A DNA stretch of 64,000 nt from an uncultured Alphaproteobacteria bacterium (GCA_944389265.1 CALXLS010000001.1:187825-251824), one strand, 5' to 3'. Numbered from the stretch's first letter, positions 33,851 through 42,782 are shown. The notes: generated from the letters alone by a model not told the origin. A program made the numbers and translations.

Positions 33851-34897
33851 TCATTTTATTATCTCATTTGCAATTTTTTTTACAGCATCGTTTTCAACCA
33901 ATGATTTTTTTGCCATTTTTTCTAACCTGGAAGGATTATCAAACAACTCTGTTAATGTCGCTGCCAACCACTTAGGTGTAAATTTATCTTGCTGTATTGC
34001 AAAACCACCGCCTAATTTCGCAAAACTTGCAGCATTTGCCGCCTGATCAGGATTTATACCAAGTGGAACAAGTATCGCACCACGCCCGATAGTTTCTAAT
34101 TCTATGACTGTGCTTGCGCCACTACGCCCTATTACCAAACTCGAACCAGCAATCGTACCGGCCATATCATGAACAAATGATAATACATTTGCTTTTATTT
34201 TATTATCAGCATAAAGTTTCTGTAGTTTAGACACATTTTCTGGTCTGGTCTGATGAGTCACAAAAATCTTTTTATTTTTCATTTGCAATAAAGCAGCAGG
34301 TACAACCTCGTCCAATATCTGCGCCCCCAATGACCCACCGGTAATAAACAAACTAGGACTATCTGGCAATTGCGCACCCGACGCAGCCAAGATTTCCTTT
34401 CTGACTGGCAACCCTGTATAAACAACTTTTGCTGTTGTATTTGTAGGCATTCCTTCCACATTCGGGAAACTTGTCATCAAAGTCTTTACCCAGCGCATAG
34501 TAAATTTATTCGCACGACCTATTGCTGCGTTTTGCTCATGCAAGAATGTAGGTACATTCCATAAATGCGCCGCAAAAACCGCAGGCACAGACGCATAACC
34601 ACCAAAAGCAACAACACGTTGCGGACGAAAAACACCAAACCGCAAAATAAGTGCCGCCGAAGAAACCGCAATTTTAAACAATGCCCAAATTTGCTTTATT
34701 TTACTTTTGGCCCCAACACCTGATGCCCAAATATGCACCATAGCCGCTTTTGTTGGCTTGCCATCCTTTACCATTTTATTAACACGACCATCGCACGAAA
34801 TTGTCATCCGATGTCCACGCGACACCAATTCTTCTGCGACACTAAGTGCAGGAAAAACATGTCCACCTGTACCACCTGTTGCAATCCATATTTTCAT
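33851..34897 (-). CDS. murG: UDP-N-acetylglucosamine--lipid I GlcNAc transferase MurG
   Basis: 348 residues from the ATG at 34897 (AAGGTGAT upstream). Adds GlcNAc to lipid I to make lipid II on the cytoplasmic membrane face. N-terminal GGTGGHVFPA (G-loop), FGGYASVP and HEQNAAIGRAN, and in the second domain GGSLGAQ, GRSGASTVIE and PDQAANAA, all MurG signatures. 10 bp downstream of ftsW. Confidence 0.97.
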   Translation of the reverse strand: MKIWIATGGTGGHVFPALSVAEELVSRGHRMTISCDGRVNKMVKDGKPTKAAMVHIWASGVGAKSKIKQIWALFKIAVSSAALILRFGVFRPQRVVAFGGYASVPAVFAAHLWNVPTFLHEQNAAIGRANKFTMRWVKTLMTSFPNVEGMPTNTTAKVVYTGLPVRKEILAASGAQLPDSPSLFITGGSLGAQILDEVVPAALLQMKNKKIFVTHQTRPENVSKLQKLYADNKIKANVLSFVHDMAGTIAGSSLVIGRSGASTVIELETIGRGAILVPLGINPDQAANAASFAKLGGGFAIQQDKFTPKWLAATLTELFDNPSRLEKMAKKSLVENDAVKKIANEIIK

Positions 34898-34907
34898 AGC
34901 AATCACC

Positions 34908-36047
34908 TTATTTCCATTTATCTTCACGCACTATTGCAAGTATCATTCCAAACAACAAACAAAACGCGACAAAAGAACTTCCCCCATAAGAAATAAACGG
35001 CAAAGTCATTCCCTTAGGCGCAAAGATATGAAGCGTTGACATTAAGTTTATACAAACTTGCGTACCGAACAACGCTGCTGCACCACCCGCTGCATAAAAT
35101 ACAAATGGATCACGTGCATTCATAGCATCCGTCATCAGACGCTTCAAAACATACAGCAATAAAGTCAACAAAGCACACGCCATTATTGCACCCCAGTCTT
35201 CGGCAATTGCAGCAAATATAAAATCAGTATGCGCATCAGGCAAAGATTGCTTTACAAACGCGTCATCACCACTTCCAAGCAGGCCACCATGCTGAATAGA
35301 CTGAATAGACTGTCTAACCTGATATGTATCGCCCGTCCCTGAAATCCAAGATATTATTCGGTTATGAACATGCGACATTGTAAAAAATGCAAACATCCCT
35401 ACTAAGCCGATAAAACCAATCAAAACGGGCACTATAACCAAAGGTAAGCCCGCCATAAATATCATACCGGACAAAACCGCAAAATATAAAATAGACGTAC
35501 CAAAATCAGGATGACGTAATATTATCAAAAATGCAGGCACAAACACTGCCAAATATGTCCACCAACTAAGCCACCTAAAACGCCAAGCCTCTTTATTAAA
35601 GAAAATATCCTTGCCATACTTTTCTTTCATAGTTGCCAAAAACCAAGCCGTAATTATTATAAAACCCGGTTTCATAATATCAGACGGCATTACATTAAAT
35701 GGTCCAAGTGCAACAAATCGCGCAGAACCTTTTATAACATGAGGCGCAACTAATGTCACTAACAACAGCAATAAACCAACACCGACATTCAACCACGAAA
35801 TACCCAATACCCATTTTTTATTTAGCATACTGGCAACGAATAACGTAATTAACCCAATGAAATAAAAAGGTAGTGCTTTTAAGATAAAGAAATGCCAAGG
35901 ATGCCCTATTCTTTCTGCTGCCACAGACCCAGCCGATACCATAAATAATACACCGACAAAAATCAATACCATCAAAGCCCACAGCAGACGGCGATCTACT
36001 TCAAAATACCAACTTGTTAATTTGCTTTCTTCCGTTCGTTTAAACAT
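34908..36047 (-). CDS. ftsW: Lipid II polymerase/flippase family protein FtsW
   Basis: 379 residues, SEDS family with about ten membrane helices: ALMVLIFVGVLFMVSAG, then GSARFVALGPFNVMPSDIMKPGF and the catalytic-region PDFGTSILYFAVLSGM; C-terminal MTLPFISYGGSSFVAF is the SEDS end signature. FtsW polymerises septal glycan with FtsI. The TATAAT box (36057-36062) is 9 bp from the ATG and no Shine-Dalgarno is present, so it is probably leaderless. It follows a terminator rather than mraY or murD. Confidence 0.94.
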   Translation of the reverse strand: MFKRTEESKLTSWYFEVDRRLLWALMVLIFVGVLFMVSAGSVAAERIGHPWHFFILKALPFYFIGLITLFVASMLNKKWVLGISWLNVGVGLLLLLVTLVAPHVIKGSARFVALGPFNVMPSDIMKPGFIIITAWFLATMKEKYGKDIFFNKEAWRFRWLSWWTYLAVFVPAFLIILRHPDFGTSILYFAVLSGMIFMAGLPLVIVPVLIGFIGLVGMFAFFTMSHVHNRIISWISGTGDTYQVRQSIQSIQHGGLLGSGDDAFVKQSLPDAHTDFIFAAIAEDWGAIMACALLTLLLYVLKRLMTDAMNARDPFVFYAAGGAAALFGTQVCINLMSTLHIFAPKGMTLPFISYGGSSFVAFCLLFGMILAIVREDKWK

Positions 36048-36056
36048 GTCGAGATA

Positions 36057-36062
36057 ATTATA
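36057..36062 (-). promoter_or_regulatory. -10 box of ftsW, leaderless geometry
   Basis: TATAAT on the minus strand, 9 bp from the ATG. The -35 region is weak. Confidence 0.5.
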
Positions 36063-36105
36063 TCATCTTTTTTATGAAAATATACTGATGAAAAAAAATT
36101 ATTTT

Positions 36106-36129
36106 AAAAACCCGGATAACCGGGTTTTT
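36106..36129 (-). terminator. Terminator after mraY
   Basis: AAAAACCCGG-ATAA-CCGGGTTTTT, located between mraY and ftsW. Confidence 0.85.
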
Positions 36130-36130
36130 A

Positions 36131-37219
36131 TTATGCAAACTTTAACAATATCAATGCCAAACCTGAAAACAATATCGACATTATAAAAAATCTTTCTACG
36201 ATTTTTGTTTCTGGCCAACCTAATTCTTCAAAATGATGATGAAGTGGTGCACGCAAAAACACTCGTTTACCTGTACCTGTTATCTTACGACTTGCTTTGA
36301 AATACATCGTCTGAATAAAAGAAGACAATAGTATCAAAACCATCATACCTGCTGCAATTGCCATTATAATTTCCGATTTTAACAGCATAGCAACAGTACC
36401 CATAAAACCACCAAGTGCCAATGAGCCAACATCCCCCATAAAGATTGACGCAGGTTTTGAATTATACCATAAGAACCCAAGTACTGCGCCGAAAGCCGCC
36501 CCAAGGACAGCATATAAACCGCTTGCTGTCGGCAAGAACATAACTGTATCCATAAATCCTATACGTGTTGCACCATATAAAGCAACAACCAAAACAATCA
36601 AAACAGGCATATACAATTTTGCCAACATTCCATCTAATCCGTCCGTTATATTTGTTGCATTTGCACTGCCAGCAATAACAAAATACGCAAATACATAATA
36701 GAATATACCCAAAGGCAAAATTATCCCGAACGGTAATGACAAAGATAGTTCAGGAATGTATGGTGGCATAGTTTTATTAATTAAAAACGCCAACAAAATA
36801 ACACATAATGCCTCTACACCCAATCTAAACAAAGGCGACAAACCATTTGCTGCTTTTTTTGATTGAGATACAACTTTTTTATAATCGTCCGCGAATCCTA
36901 TTGCACCAAACAAAACCAATGCCAACAATGCAATCCACCCCGTTGGATTTGAAATCGGCATAAATAAAATACTTGGTATAATAATTGATATGCAAATTAA
37001 TATACCCCCCATAGTAGGCGTTCCCGCTTTTTTCAAATGCGCTTCTGGAACATTTTCACTTATAGGCTGACCCTTCTTTTGAATGCGATGCATCGCATTT
37101 ATAAATGACTTACCAAATATCAGCATTATCAAAAAAGCAAGACCAAAGGCTGCAGCAAATTGCGTCCAACCACTAGCAAAAAAACTAGCCCCGCTATCTA
37201 ATAAAAAAGATGTCAGCAT
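36131..37219 (-). CDS. mraY: Phospho-N-acetylmuramoyl-pentapeptide transferase MraY
   Basis: 362 residues, ten membrane helices. Makes lipid I from UDP-MurNAc-pentapeptide and undecaprenyl phosphate. Family motifs: HLKKAGTPTMGGILI, FADDYKK (Asp-Asp), ANATNITDGLDGML and MGDVGSLALGGFMGT, with LRAPLHHHFEELGWPE near the end. Start at 37219 lies in a 12-bp hairpin stem. Upstream gene is the MliC-like lipoprotein. Confidence 0.97.
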   Translation of the reverse strand: MLTSFLLDSGASFFASGWTQFAAAFGLAFLIMLIFGKSFINAMHRIQKKGQPISENVPEAHLKKAGTPTMGGILICISIIIPSILFMPISNPTGWIALLALVLFGAIGFADDYKKVVSQSKKAANGLSPLFRLGVEALCVILLAFLINKTMPPYIPELSLSLPFGIILPLGIFYYVFAYFVIAGSANATNITDGLDGMLAKLYMPVLIVLVVALYGATRIGFMDTVMFLPTASGLYAVLGAAFGAVLGFLWYNSKPASIFMGDVGSLALGGFMGTVAMLLKSEIIMAIAAGMMVLILLSSFIQTMYFKASRKITGTGKRVFLRAPLHHHFEELGWPETKIVERFFIMSILFSGLALILLKFA

Positions 37220-37245
37220 AAAAAATCTCCTTCTTATGCTGACAT
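37210..37245 (-). promoter_or_regulatory. 5'-terminal hairpin sequestering the mraY ribosome binding site
   Basis: ATGTCAGCATAA and TTATGCTGACAT are perfect 12-bp inverted repeats (37210-37221 and 37234-37245) around a 12-base loop that holds the Shine-Dalgarno, GAAGGAG on the mRNA. The AUG of mraY is in the 3' arm; the 5' arm spells AUG-UCA-GCA-UAA, a three-codon open frame. A TATAAT box lies at 37258-37263, so the hairpin should sit within a few bases of the 5' end. Confidence 0.7.
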
Positions 37246-37274
37246 TCTATCACATAAATTATACAAAACAAAAA

Positions 37275-37571
37275 CTATTTACTTACACACATTATCGGTG
37301 TTTCTTCATTTAAATACAAAGTCCAATCAGTGCCTTTGTTCCACAATGTCACTTCAGAATTGTTCATTTGTGCCACATAGCGAACACCAGATGCAGATAC
37401 TGCAATATTAAAATCAACATTTTCACCGTTTATTACAGTTGATAAATGTTCACCATCTTCAGACATATTAATCGCAACAACATTTCCACCACAGTCAAGT
37501 TCTATAGTTTTTTTATTGTCACATGCTGATAATGCTATTAACCCTAAAAATAACGGTAAAACTTTTTTCAT
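37275..37571 (-). CDS. MliC-like lysozyme inhibitor lipoprotein
   Basis: 98 residues. Lipobox LSAC at the end of the signal peptide (MKKVLPLFLGLIALSAC). The MliC fold marks are AVSASGVRYVAQMNN, VTLWNKGTDWTLYL and a late Cys (IMCVSK), with an early Cys in ELDCGGN. MliC blocks c-type lysozyme at the cell surface, consistent with a bacterium living with an animal host. It lies downstream of PBP1A, 22 bp apart, and upstream of mraY. Confidence 0.8.
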   Translation of the reverse strand: MKKVLPLFLGLIALSACDNKKTIELDCGGNVVAINMSEDGEHLSTVINGENVDFNIAVSASGVRYVAQMNNSEVTLWNKGTDWTLYLNEETPIMCVSK

Positions 37572-37593
37572 ATTTTTCTCCCTCTTTTATTTT

Positions 37594-39633
37594 TTAAAAG
37601 ACCCCACCAACCACAGGTCCGGCCTCTTTTGCACGAACCGTTGGCGCAGGATTTGGTTTTTGTCCCTGTTTAAAAGCCTCTGTAATTATTATACCATTCG
37701 GGTCTTCAGATGCGGCGGCACCACTACGACGATTAACACGAACAAAATTTAACCCGTCAGGTACCGCAAAAGGCTGATTCTTCTCATTCGCAAGCGCCTT
37801 TGTCATAAAATCCGCAAATACGCGAGCAGCCATATGACTACCTGCCCCCGCCCCCAGAGGTTTCGGTGTATCAAACCCGAGATATACACCTGCTATCAAA
37901 TTCTTTGAAAACCCAACAAACCAGACATCTTTTACCTCGTTGGTAGTTCCCGTCTTCCCAGCAATTGTATGACCGGGAACACGAGCCTGCTTCCCAGTTC
38001 CACGTTCTACGGTACCTTGTAAAATAGAAACAATTTGATATAAACTTTGTGGATCAGATAGTGGCTCTGTTTCCGACAACTTTTCTTCTGGCAGTAAATC
38101 TTCTTGCCATTCAATCATTTTTATTTTTTGCCCACCTATAACACGCCCATAACGGTCTTCGATATAATCAACTAACTTCGGTTGTATCAGATGACCACCA
38201 TTCACAAACGCAGAATACCCCTGAACCAAATGAAGCAAAGTCGTTTCACCAGAACCTAATGCCAAAGATAAATTTATATTTTTTAAATCCGCTGGGTATA
38301 CACCAAAACGTTGCGCTGCTTCTATTGCCGTTTCTACACCGATTTGCTGGACAAGACGAACCGCAGGTACATTTCTTGACGTTTCTAAGGCTAAACGCAA
38401 AGGTACTTCACCTAAAAACTTTTTATCGTAATTTTCTGGTTTCCAAAGAGTGTTATCCTCACGCCATCCTACAATAGGCGCATCTAATATCATAGCCTCT
38501 GGCGACATACCCTTTTCTAACGCAGCCAAATAAACAAAAGGTTTTATCGTACTACCTATCTGACGCATGGCCTGCGTTGCGCGATTAAAAGAACTTTCAG
38601 AAAACGAACGACCACCCGACATTGCAAGAACTCGACCTGTATGCGGATTCATAGCAATTATTGCACCCTGTAATTTCTCTGTACGTCCTTTGTTGTAATT
38701 ATCTAATTCTTTATTTAATGCTTCACTGGCTGCACGCTGAAATTCTGGTACAATCGTTGTCTTTATATACAGCCCTTCATTATATAAAGTTTCACGCCCC
38801 AAAGATTCCAATAACTGACGACGTACATCTTCCGCAAAGTATTGAAAATCTTCTTCCATCTGTGCAGTAAATCCGCTGTTTATATTCAGAGGTTCTGCGG
38901 CAGCCTCATCTGCCTGCGCTTGTGTTATATAACCTTCTTCAACCATACGACGTAACACATAGTTTCTACGTTCAACTGCACGTTCACGATTATTAGGCGC
39001 TTTCGGTAAAGATGCTAAAAATGCACACTCTGCCAAATTTAATTCAGAAACAGGCTTGTTAAAGTACATAAGTGCAGCAGAACCCACACCATACGCGCGT
39101 GCACCTAAAAATATCTGATTCAAATACAATGTCATTATATGCTGTTTCGAAAAAGTACGCTCTAACCGTAATGCCAATATCGCTTCTTTTATCTTACGCG
39201 AAATCGTACGTTCAGAAGTCAAAAAGAAATTCTTTGCAACCTGTTGCGTTATTGTCGATGCACCAGAAAAACTTGTATTAAAACCAAGAACCCGCATACC
39301 ATTGTTTATCAATGCACGAATTATCCCTTGGACATCTATACCCGGATGCGTCCAGAAATTCTGGTCTTCTGCCGCAACAAATGCGTTTACTAACTGGGGC
39401 GGCATATCCGCAAAATCTATAAAAACACGACGTTCTTCGGCATACTCAATAAGCAAACTGCCGTCAGACGCATATAATCTTGTCGCCACAGGTGGCGCAT
39501 AAGTTGCCAACTTTTTATAATCTGGCAAATCATTACCATAAATCAAAACAAGCGCTGCAAGTGCCGCAATTCCTGCTGTAAAGCCCCAAAATAGTATATT
39601 TAAAAAAACGCGTAATATCTTTTTGAATTTCAT
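37594..39633 (-). CDS. Penicillin-binding protein 1A (class A)
   Basis: 679 residues. N-terminal membrane helix, glycosyltransferase domain (AAEDQNFWTHPGID with the catalytic Glu, SGASTITQQVAKN, RKIKEAILALRLE, YLNQIFLGARAYGV) and transpeptidase domain (SxxK in QIGSTIKPFVY, SRN in ETSRNVPAV, KTGTT near residue 567). Polymerises and cross-links glycan strands. First of a set of envelope genes. Upstream is a 250-bp gene-free stretch. Confidence 0.95.
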   Translation of the reverse strand: MKFKKILRVFLNILFWGFTAGIAALAALVLIYGNDLPDYKKLATYAPPVATRLYASDGSLLIEYAEERRVFIDFADMPPQLVNAFVAAEDQNFWTHPGIDVQGIIRALINNGMRVLGFNTSFSGASTITQQVAKNFFLTSERTISRKIKEAILALRLERTFSKQHIMTLYLNQIFLGARAYGVGSAALMYFNKPVSELNLAECAFLASLPKAPNNRERAVERRNYVLRRMVEEGYITQAQADEAAAEPLNINSGFTAQMEEDFQYFAEDVRRQLLESLGRETLYNEGLYIKTTIVPEFQRAASEALNKELDNYNKGRTEKLQGAIIAMNPHTGRVLAMSGGRSFSESSFNRATQAMRQIGSTIKPFVYLAALEKGMSPEAMILDAPIVGWREDNTLWKPENYDKKFLGEVPLRLALETSRNVPAVRLVQQIGVETAIEAAQRFGVYPADLKNINLSLALGSGETTLLHLVQGYSAFVNGGHLIQPKLVDYIEDRYGRVIGGQKIKMIEWQEDLLPEEKLSETEPLSDPQSLYQIVSILQGTVERGTGKQARVPGHTIAGKTGTTNEVKDVWFVGFSKNLIAGVYLGFDTPKPLGAGAGSHMAARVFADFMTKALANEKNQPFAVPDGLNFVRVNRRSGAAASEDPNGIIITEAFKQGQKPNPAPTVRAKEAGPVVGGVF

Positions 39634-39886
39634 AGTTTAAAATTTTAAGATATTTATTCTTAGTTTGCAAGTTTTGTATAACAAATAAAAAGCAACTCGG
39701 CATTACAACGATCCAGAGGAGAGAGTTTCCATCACGTCGATAACCGAGTTATGAAGTTTCGCGTAAACAAATGCCAATGCAAAATTAAAACAAGATAAAA
39801 ATTTCATCTTGTGAATTTAATCTTATATCAAAAAAATATAATTGCAATTTGTTTGTAAATAAAAAAATCCCACAAAAATGGGATTT
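39634..39886. other. Gene-free stretch with structured RNA candidate
   Basis: 253 bp between PBP1A and the SuhB-like gene. No credible coding frame. It contains the candidate sRNA at 39683-39760, an inverted repeat CAAGAT/ATCTTG (about 39790-39815) and the SuhB-like terminator. Confidence 0.6.
39683..39760 (-). ncRNA. Candidate structured small RNA downstream of the suhB-like gene
   Basis: AACTCGG (39694-39700) pairs with CCGAGTT (39744-39750), and on the minus strand the hairpin is followed by a T-run. The apical loop carries CTCTCTCCTC (complement of 39716-39725), an anti-Shine-Dalgarno-like pyrimidine run typical of trans-acting alphaproteobacterial sRNAs. A structured RNA beside suhB is known in Rhizobiales (suhB motif/MmgR), which the position recalls. 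The 5' end is not defined and no clear promoter is seen. Confidence 0.4.
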
Positions 39887-39888
39887 TT
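39863..39888 (-). terminator. Terminator of the SuhB-like gene
   Basis: AAAAATCCCA-CAAAAA-TGGGATTTTT, overlapping the stop codon. Confidence 0.8.
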
Positions 39889-40591
39889 ATAATTCTACTT
39901 TTCCATTGGTCGCAATTAAATCTGCACCCATTTCTATTCTTCCACCTGCTTCACGCACTAATAAATCACCTGCGGCAATTTCTGCATAATCTAATGGGTC
40001 GGACACAAAAGCATCAAACTTACCTGCAGCAACCCATGCTAAATCTAATGCAGGACAACCAGTTCTGCGAACATCACCGATTGTCTTTCTGGAATCGCTT
40101 GTATTATACGCAACAGTCAAATCTAACGGTTCTGATAAATTAGAAACCTTCATTCTGGCAGAATGATATGCAGAAAAGATATACGCACCACGTTCAGCCT
40201 CGGCATAATATAATCTTTCATCAATTGGCGAATAAACCAATGCTATCTTCGTTTCATCACCACTACGTAATGCCAATGATATTGCAAAATGAGGATTTCC
40301 ACGAACAAAATTTGCTGCACCAGATAGTGACAATACAAATTCATCACGACCGTCACCGTCATGCGAAACATTCGGTGTTAACAACCCAGCAGATGGACGA
40401 ACCAATAATAAATCCGACAGAATACTTTCTTCTATTCTTGCTGACGCTTTTTGCACGAAATCACGCGCACCACGCAAAGACTGCTGCAGACTTTCTACTT
40501 CACCAAAATCATGGCGCAAACCAGAAGCTGTTCGCTGAAGCGCCATAAACATTTTGTTTAATTCCGTCGAACCTTTTATCAACAGCTCCAT
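39887..40591 (-). CDS. Inositol monophosphatase family protein, catalytically degenerate (SuhB-like)
   Basis: 234 residues. The fold is clear (GAANFVRGNPHFAISLALR, VYSPIDERLYYAE, AGDLLVREAGGRI), but the metal-binding residues are gone. The usual DPLDGTxNF is replaced by SLSGAANF, the Glu-Glu motif is lost in SAGLLTPNVSHDG, and WDxAAG reads AEIAAG. The protein therefore probably lacks phosphatase activity. SuhB of E. coli also acts in rRNA transcription antitermination, independent of catalysis, which is a possible retained role. Downstream of rpmE by 27 bp. Confidence 0.75.
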   Translation of the reverse strand: MELLIKGSTELNKMFMALQRTASGLRHDFGEVESLQQSLRGARDFVQKASARIEESILSDLLLVRPSAGLLTPNVSHDGDGRDEFVLSLSGAANFVRGNPHFAISLALRSGDETKIALVYSPIDERLYYAEAERGAYIFSAYHSARMKVSNLSEPLDLTVAYNTSDSRKTIGDVRRTGCPALDLAWVAAGKFDAFVSDPLDYAEIAAGDLLVREAGGRIEMGADLIATNGKVEL

Positions 40592-40618
40592 TTCCTGCCC
40601 CTGTCAACTAGAACCAGA

Positions 40619-40831
40619 TTAGAAATTAAATCCAGCAAATTTATTCTTAAATTCTGCCGCGCGACGCCCCTTGTCACCAGCATTTGTACGCTGACCAGTC
40701 CATGCGGAATGATTCAAATTATCTGTAGATAAAACCAAGTCTTTCTTTACGGAAGAATACATTTTTACAGTCTTGCCGTTTGTCATTGTGACGTTGATTT
40801 CATGATATTCTGGATGAATGCCTTTTTTCAT
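40619..40831 (-). CDS. rpmE: 50S ribosomal protein L31
   Basis: 70 residues; pattern MKKGIHPEYHEI, TNGKTVKMYSS, NHSAWTGQRTNAGDKGRRAAEFKNKF. No CxxC pair, so a zinc-free form, as in many Alphaproteobacteria. Lies between the SuhB-like gene and the 172-residue hypothetical protein on the same strand. Confidence 0.95.
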   Translation of the reverse strand: MKKGIHPEYHEINVTMTNGKTVKMYSSVKKDLVLSTDNLNHSAWTGQRTNAGDKGRRAAEFKNKFAGFNF

Positions 40832-40905
40832 CTTATTTACCCTTTTTACTTTTTAGCCACAAAATTATACAAATAAATTTCGATAAAGCAAGTAATTTAA
40901 TACAT

Positions 40906-41424
40906 TTAGTATCTGCCAATGCAACCAAGATACGAATTTCCAGTAGATTCCAGAACATTTATAAACTGATTTTGATTCTTTCCAGAAAATAAAGCCAATA
41001 TTGTACCAGCATCTGTCGCCAACATATCCGCAACCGTCGCAATACCTGAATTCATTTTCTTGAAAAAGCCGCTGGCTGGATATATTTCCGCCGCCAGCAG
41101 CTGATTTTTACCTGCCTTTTCGCGATTTGATGCGGTATCTTCGGATTCTATTACCATTAACTGACATTCTGATGATATTATCAATTTATCCGTCACAACG
41201 GCAGAACCACCCAATAGCTCCCCCCACCAACCAGTAGATTCACAAAAAACAGGGTAATAAACCGTAGCCCCTGGATTCTGAGCCAATATCTCTGCCAAAT
41301 CTAAATTTTCGGTCACAACATCTGGCATTACACCGGTTGTGTTATTTATTACCTTACGCGCCAGCTGATAATCTGTATCCGCTGTTGTCTTGCGTGGCCA
41401 ATAAAGAATCGGAAACTGCTTCAT
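40906..41424 (-). CDS. Hypothetical protein downstream of virB6-like gene
   Basis: 172 residues, soluble, with no signal peptide. Starts MKQFPILYWPRKTTADTDY; a central VYYPVFCESTGWWGELLGGSAV and a Gly/Asn-rich end. Not recognised. It follows the minus-strand VirB6-like gene by 68 bp and so may belong to that transcription unit. Could be a secretion-linked chaperone or effector, but nothing shows this. Confidence 0.5.
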   Translation of the reverse strand: MKQFPILYWPRKTTADTDYQLARKVINNTTGVMPDVVTENLDLAEILAQNPGATVYYPVFCESTGWWGELLGGSAVVTDKLIISSECQLMVIESEDTASNREKAGKNQLLAAEIYPASGFFKKMNSGIATVADMLATDAGTILALFSGKNQNQFINVLESTGNSYLGCIGRY

Positions 41425-41492
41425 TGATATGAATTATATCAGATTCGGAATGTACAAAAAAGACCCCTACAATAAATAAAGCACTTGATTTT

Positions 41493-42782
41493 TTATTTTT
41501 TTATCGCGGCATACCATTTTTTAAGGTTTTGCCACGTTATTTCTATGTTCTTTTTCGTCGTTTCATAAAAACTTGTAGGAATATTAACATTTGCAAACAG
41601 TGTCTTTACCAGCGCAGGTATCATTGTCATAAACATCGCAATAAATATACCCATCAATATAATAGTGACAATACTATCATTACGCATCATTAAACCGTCC
41701 ATTAATATTGTCGAATCGTTTTGCGCCAAAGCCTGCTGCAATCTGTCTGCACCCTGCCACTTTCCAAACACCGCATTCAAAAACATAACTGCGAATGTCA
41801 CAAATACCCCGACCATCGCAATTCCTGCGGTGCCCTTAATCACATCATTTATCATACCTTGAATATTTCTGCCGCCATTTGGGAATATAGGCCACCCCTT
41901 AAACAACCAAGACAGCATCATAAACGGCAACATTATCAAATCCATAGATAGTTTTATAAATATCTCCAAGAAATATAACGGTACTGGAAGTAGCGCAAAA
42001 AAGAACAGAACCAAAATCAAAAGCCCCGCAAAGAAAATCGGAACATTCGGGAAAATAGGAACATCCCACATAATTTTATGCATATATTGCTCATTAAATG
42101 CCATATTCAGCATGGTCCAACCAACTGCCATACCAAGCCCCGTCATCTGATGAACATTTGCAACTTCACACGCTAGGTTATGTCTAAGTTTCGGTGAAAA
42201 AGCACCTGCCTCTGCCGCTGCAGAACTTACAGATGCAGGGTCCGCAATCGCGGTTGCAACAACACATTTCGCAAAATCGTCGTTCCCTGCAACAACTCTA
42301 TTTAATGAAAGCCCAACATTAAACACAGGCTCTATAACAACAGTCGTCAAAATTCTTGGCAGTGGCGCAAGTAGTAATGCCCCAACAAAAGTTAACTTTA
42401 TTAATTGAATTCCAAAATTACTGGCAAGATTCCACGGTTCTTCTAACTTCGCATTAAAGAACCCAGATAATAACTTCCATGCGAACCATACTGCTGTAAG
42501 CCCCGCGGCAAAAGGCAATATAACACTGCCAATCGCACTATATGCACGTGGCAACAACCCCGACATAGTTGCCATTATTTCTGAAAACATCTGACAAGAC
42601 CAACAACTGGAAAAAAAGTTTAGTGCATCTGCCATATTTACAGGCGCCGCTGTTCTGTATATTGAAAAACCTGCAATTACACCTACACCCGCAATTGCAC
42701 CAACAACAAATGGTGCAACTGCCCCTGCAGAAAAGGGCAAAAATGATAAAAATACTATCCAGAACTTTTTTAGTCTATTCAT
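41493..42782 (-). CDS. VirB6/TrbL-like type IV secretion membrane protein
   Basis: 429 residues from the ATG at 42782. Signal-like N-terminus (MNRLKKFWIVFLSFLPFSAGA), Cys pair motif SSCWSCQMFSEIM near residue 58-70, then at least six membrane helices including GLLILVLFFFALLPVPLYFLEIFI and a conserved central region. The CxxCxxF string is also seen in Rickettsiales VirB6 and in the plus-strand genes next door. TATACT is 8 bp from the ATG, so a leaderless start is likely. Divergent from the other four. Confidence 0.78.
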   Translation of the reverse strand: MNRLKKFWIVFLSFLPFSAGAVAPFVVGAIAGVGVIAGFSIYRTAAPVNMADALNFFSSCWSCQMFSEIMATMSGLLPRAYSAIGSVILPFAAGLTAVWFAWKLLSGFFNAKLEEPWNLASNFGIQLIKLTFVGALLLAPLPRILTTVVIEPVFNVGLSLNRVVAGNDDFAKCVVATAIADPASVSSAAAEAGAFSPKLRHNLACEVANVHQMTGLGMAVGWTMLNMAFNEQYMHKIMWDVPIFPNVPIFFAGLLILVLFFFALLPVPLYFLEIFIKLSMDLIMLPFMMLSWLFKGWPIFPNGGRNIQGMINDVIKGTAGIAMVGVFVTFAVMFLNAVFGKWQGADRLQQALAQNDSTILMDGLMMRNDSIVTIILMGIFIAMFMTMIPALVKTLFANVNIPTSFYETTKKNIEITWQNLKKWYAAIKK

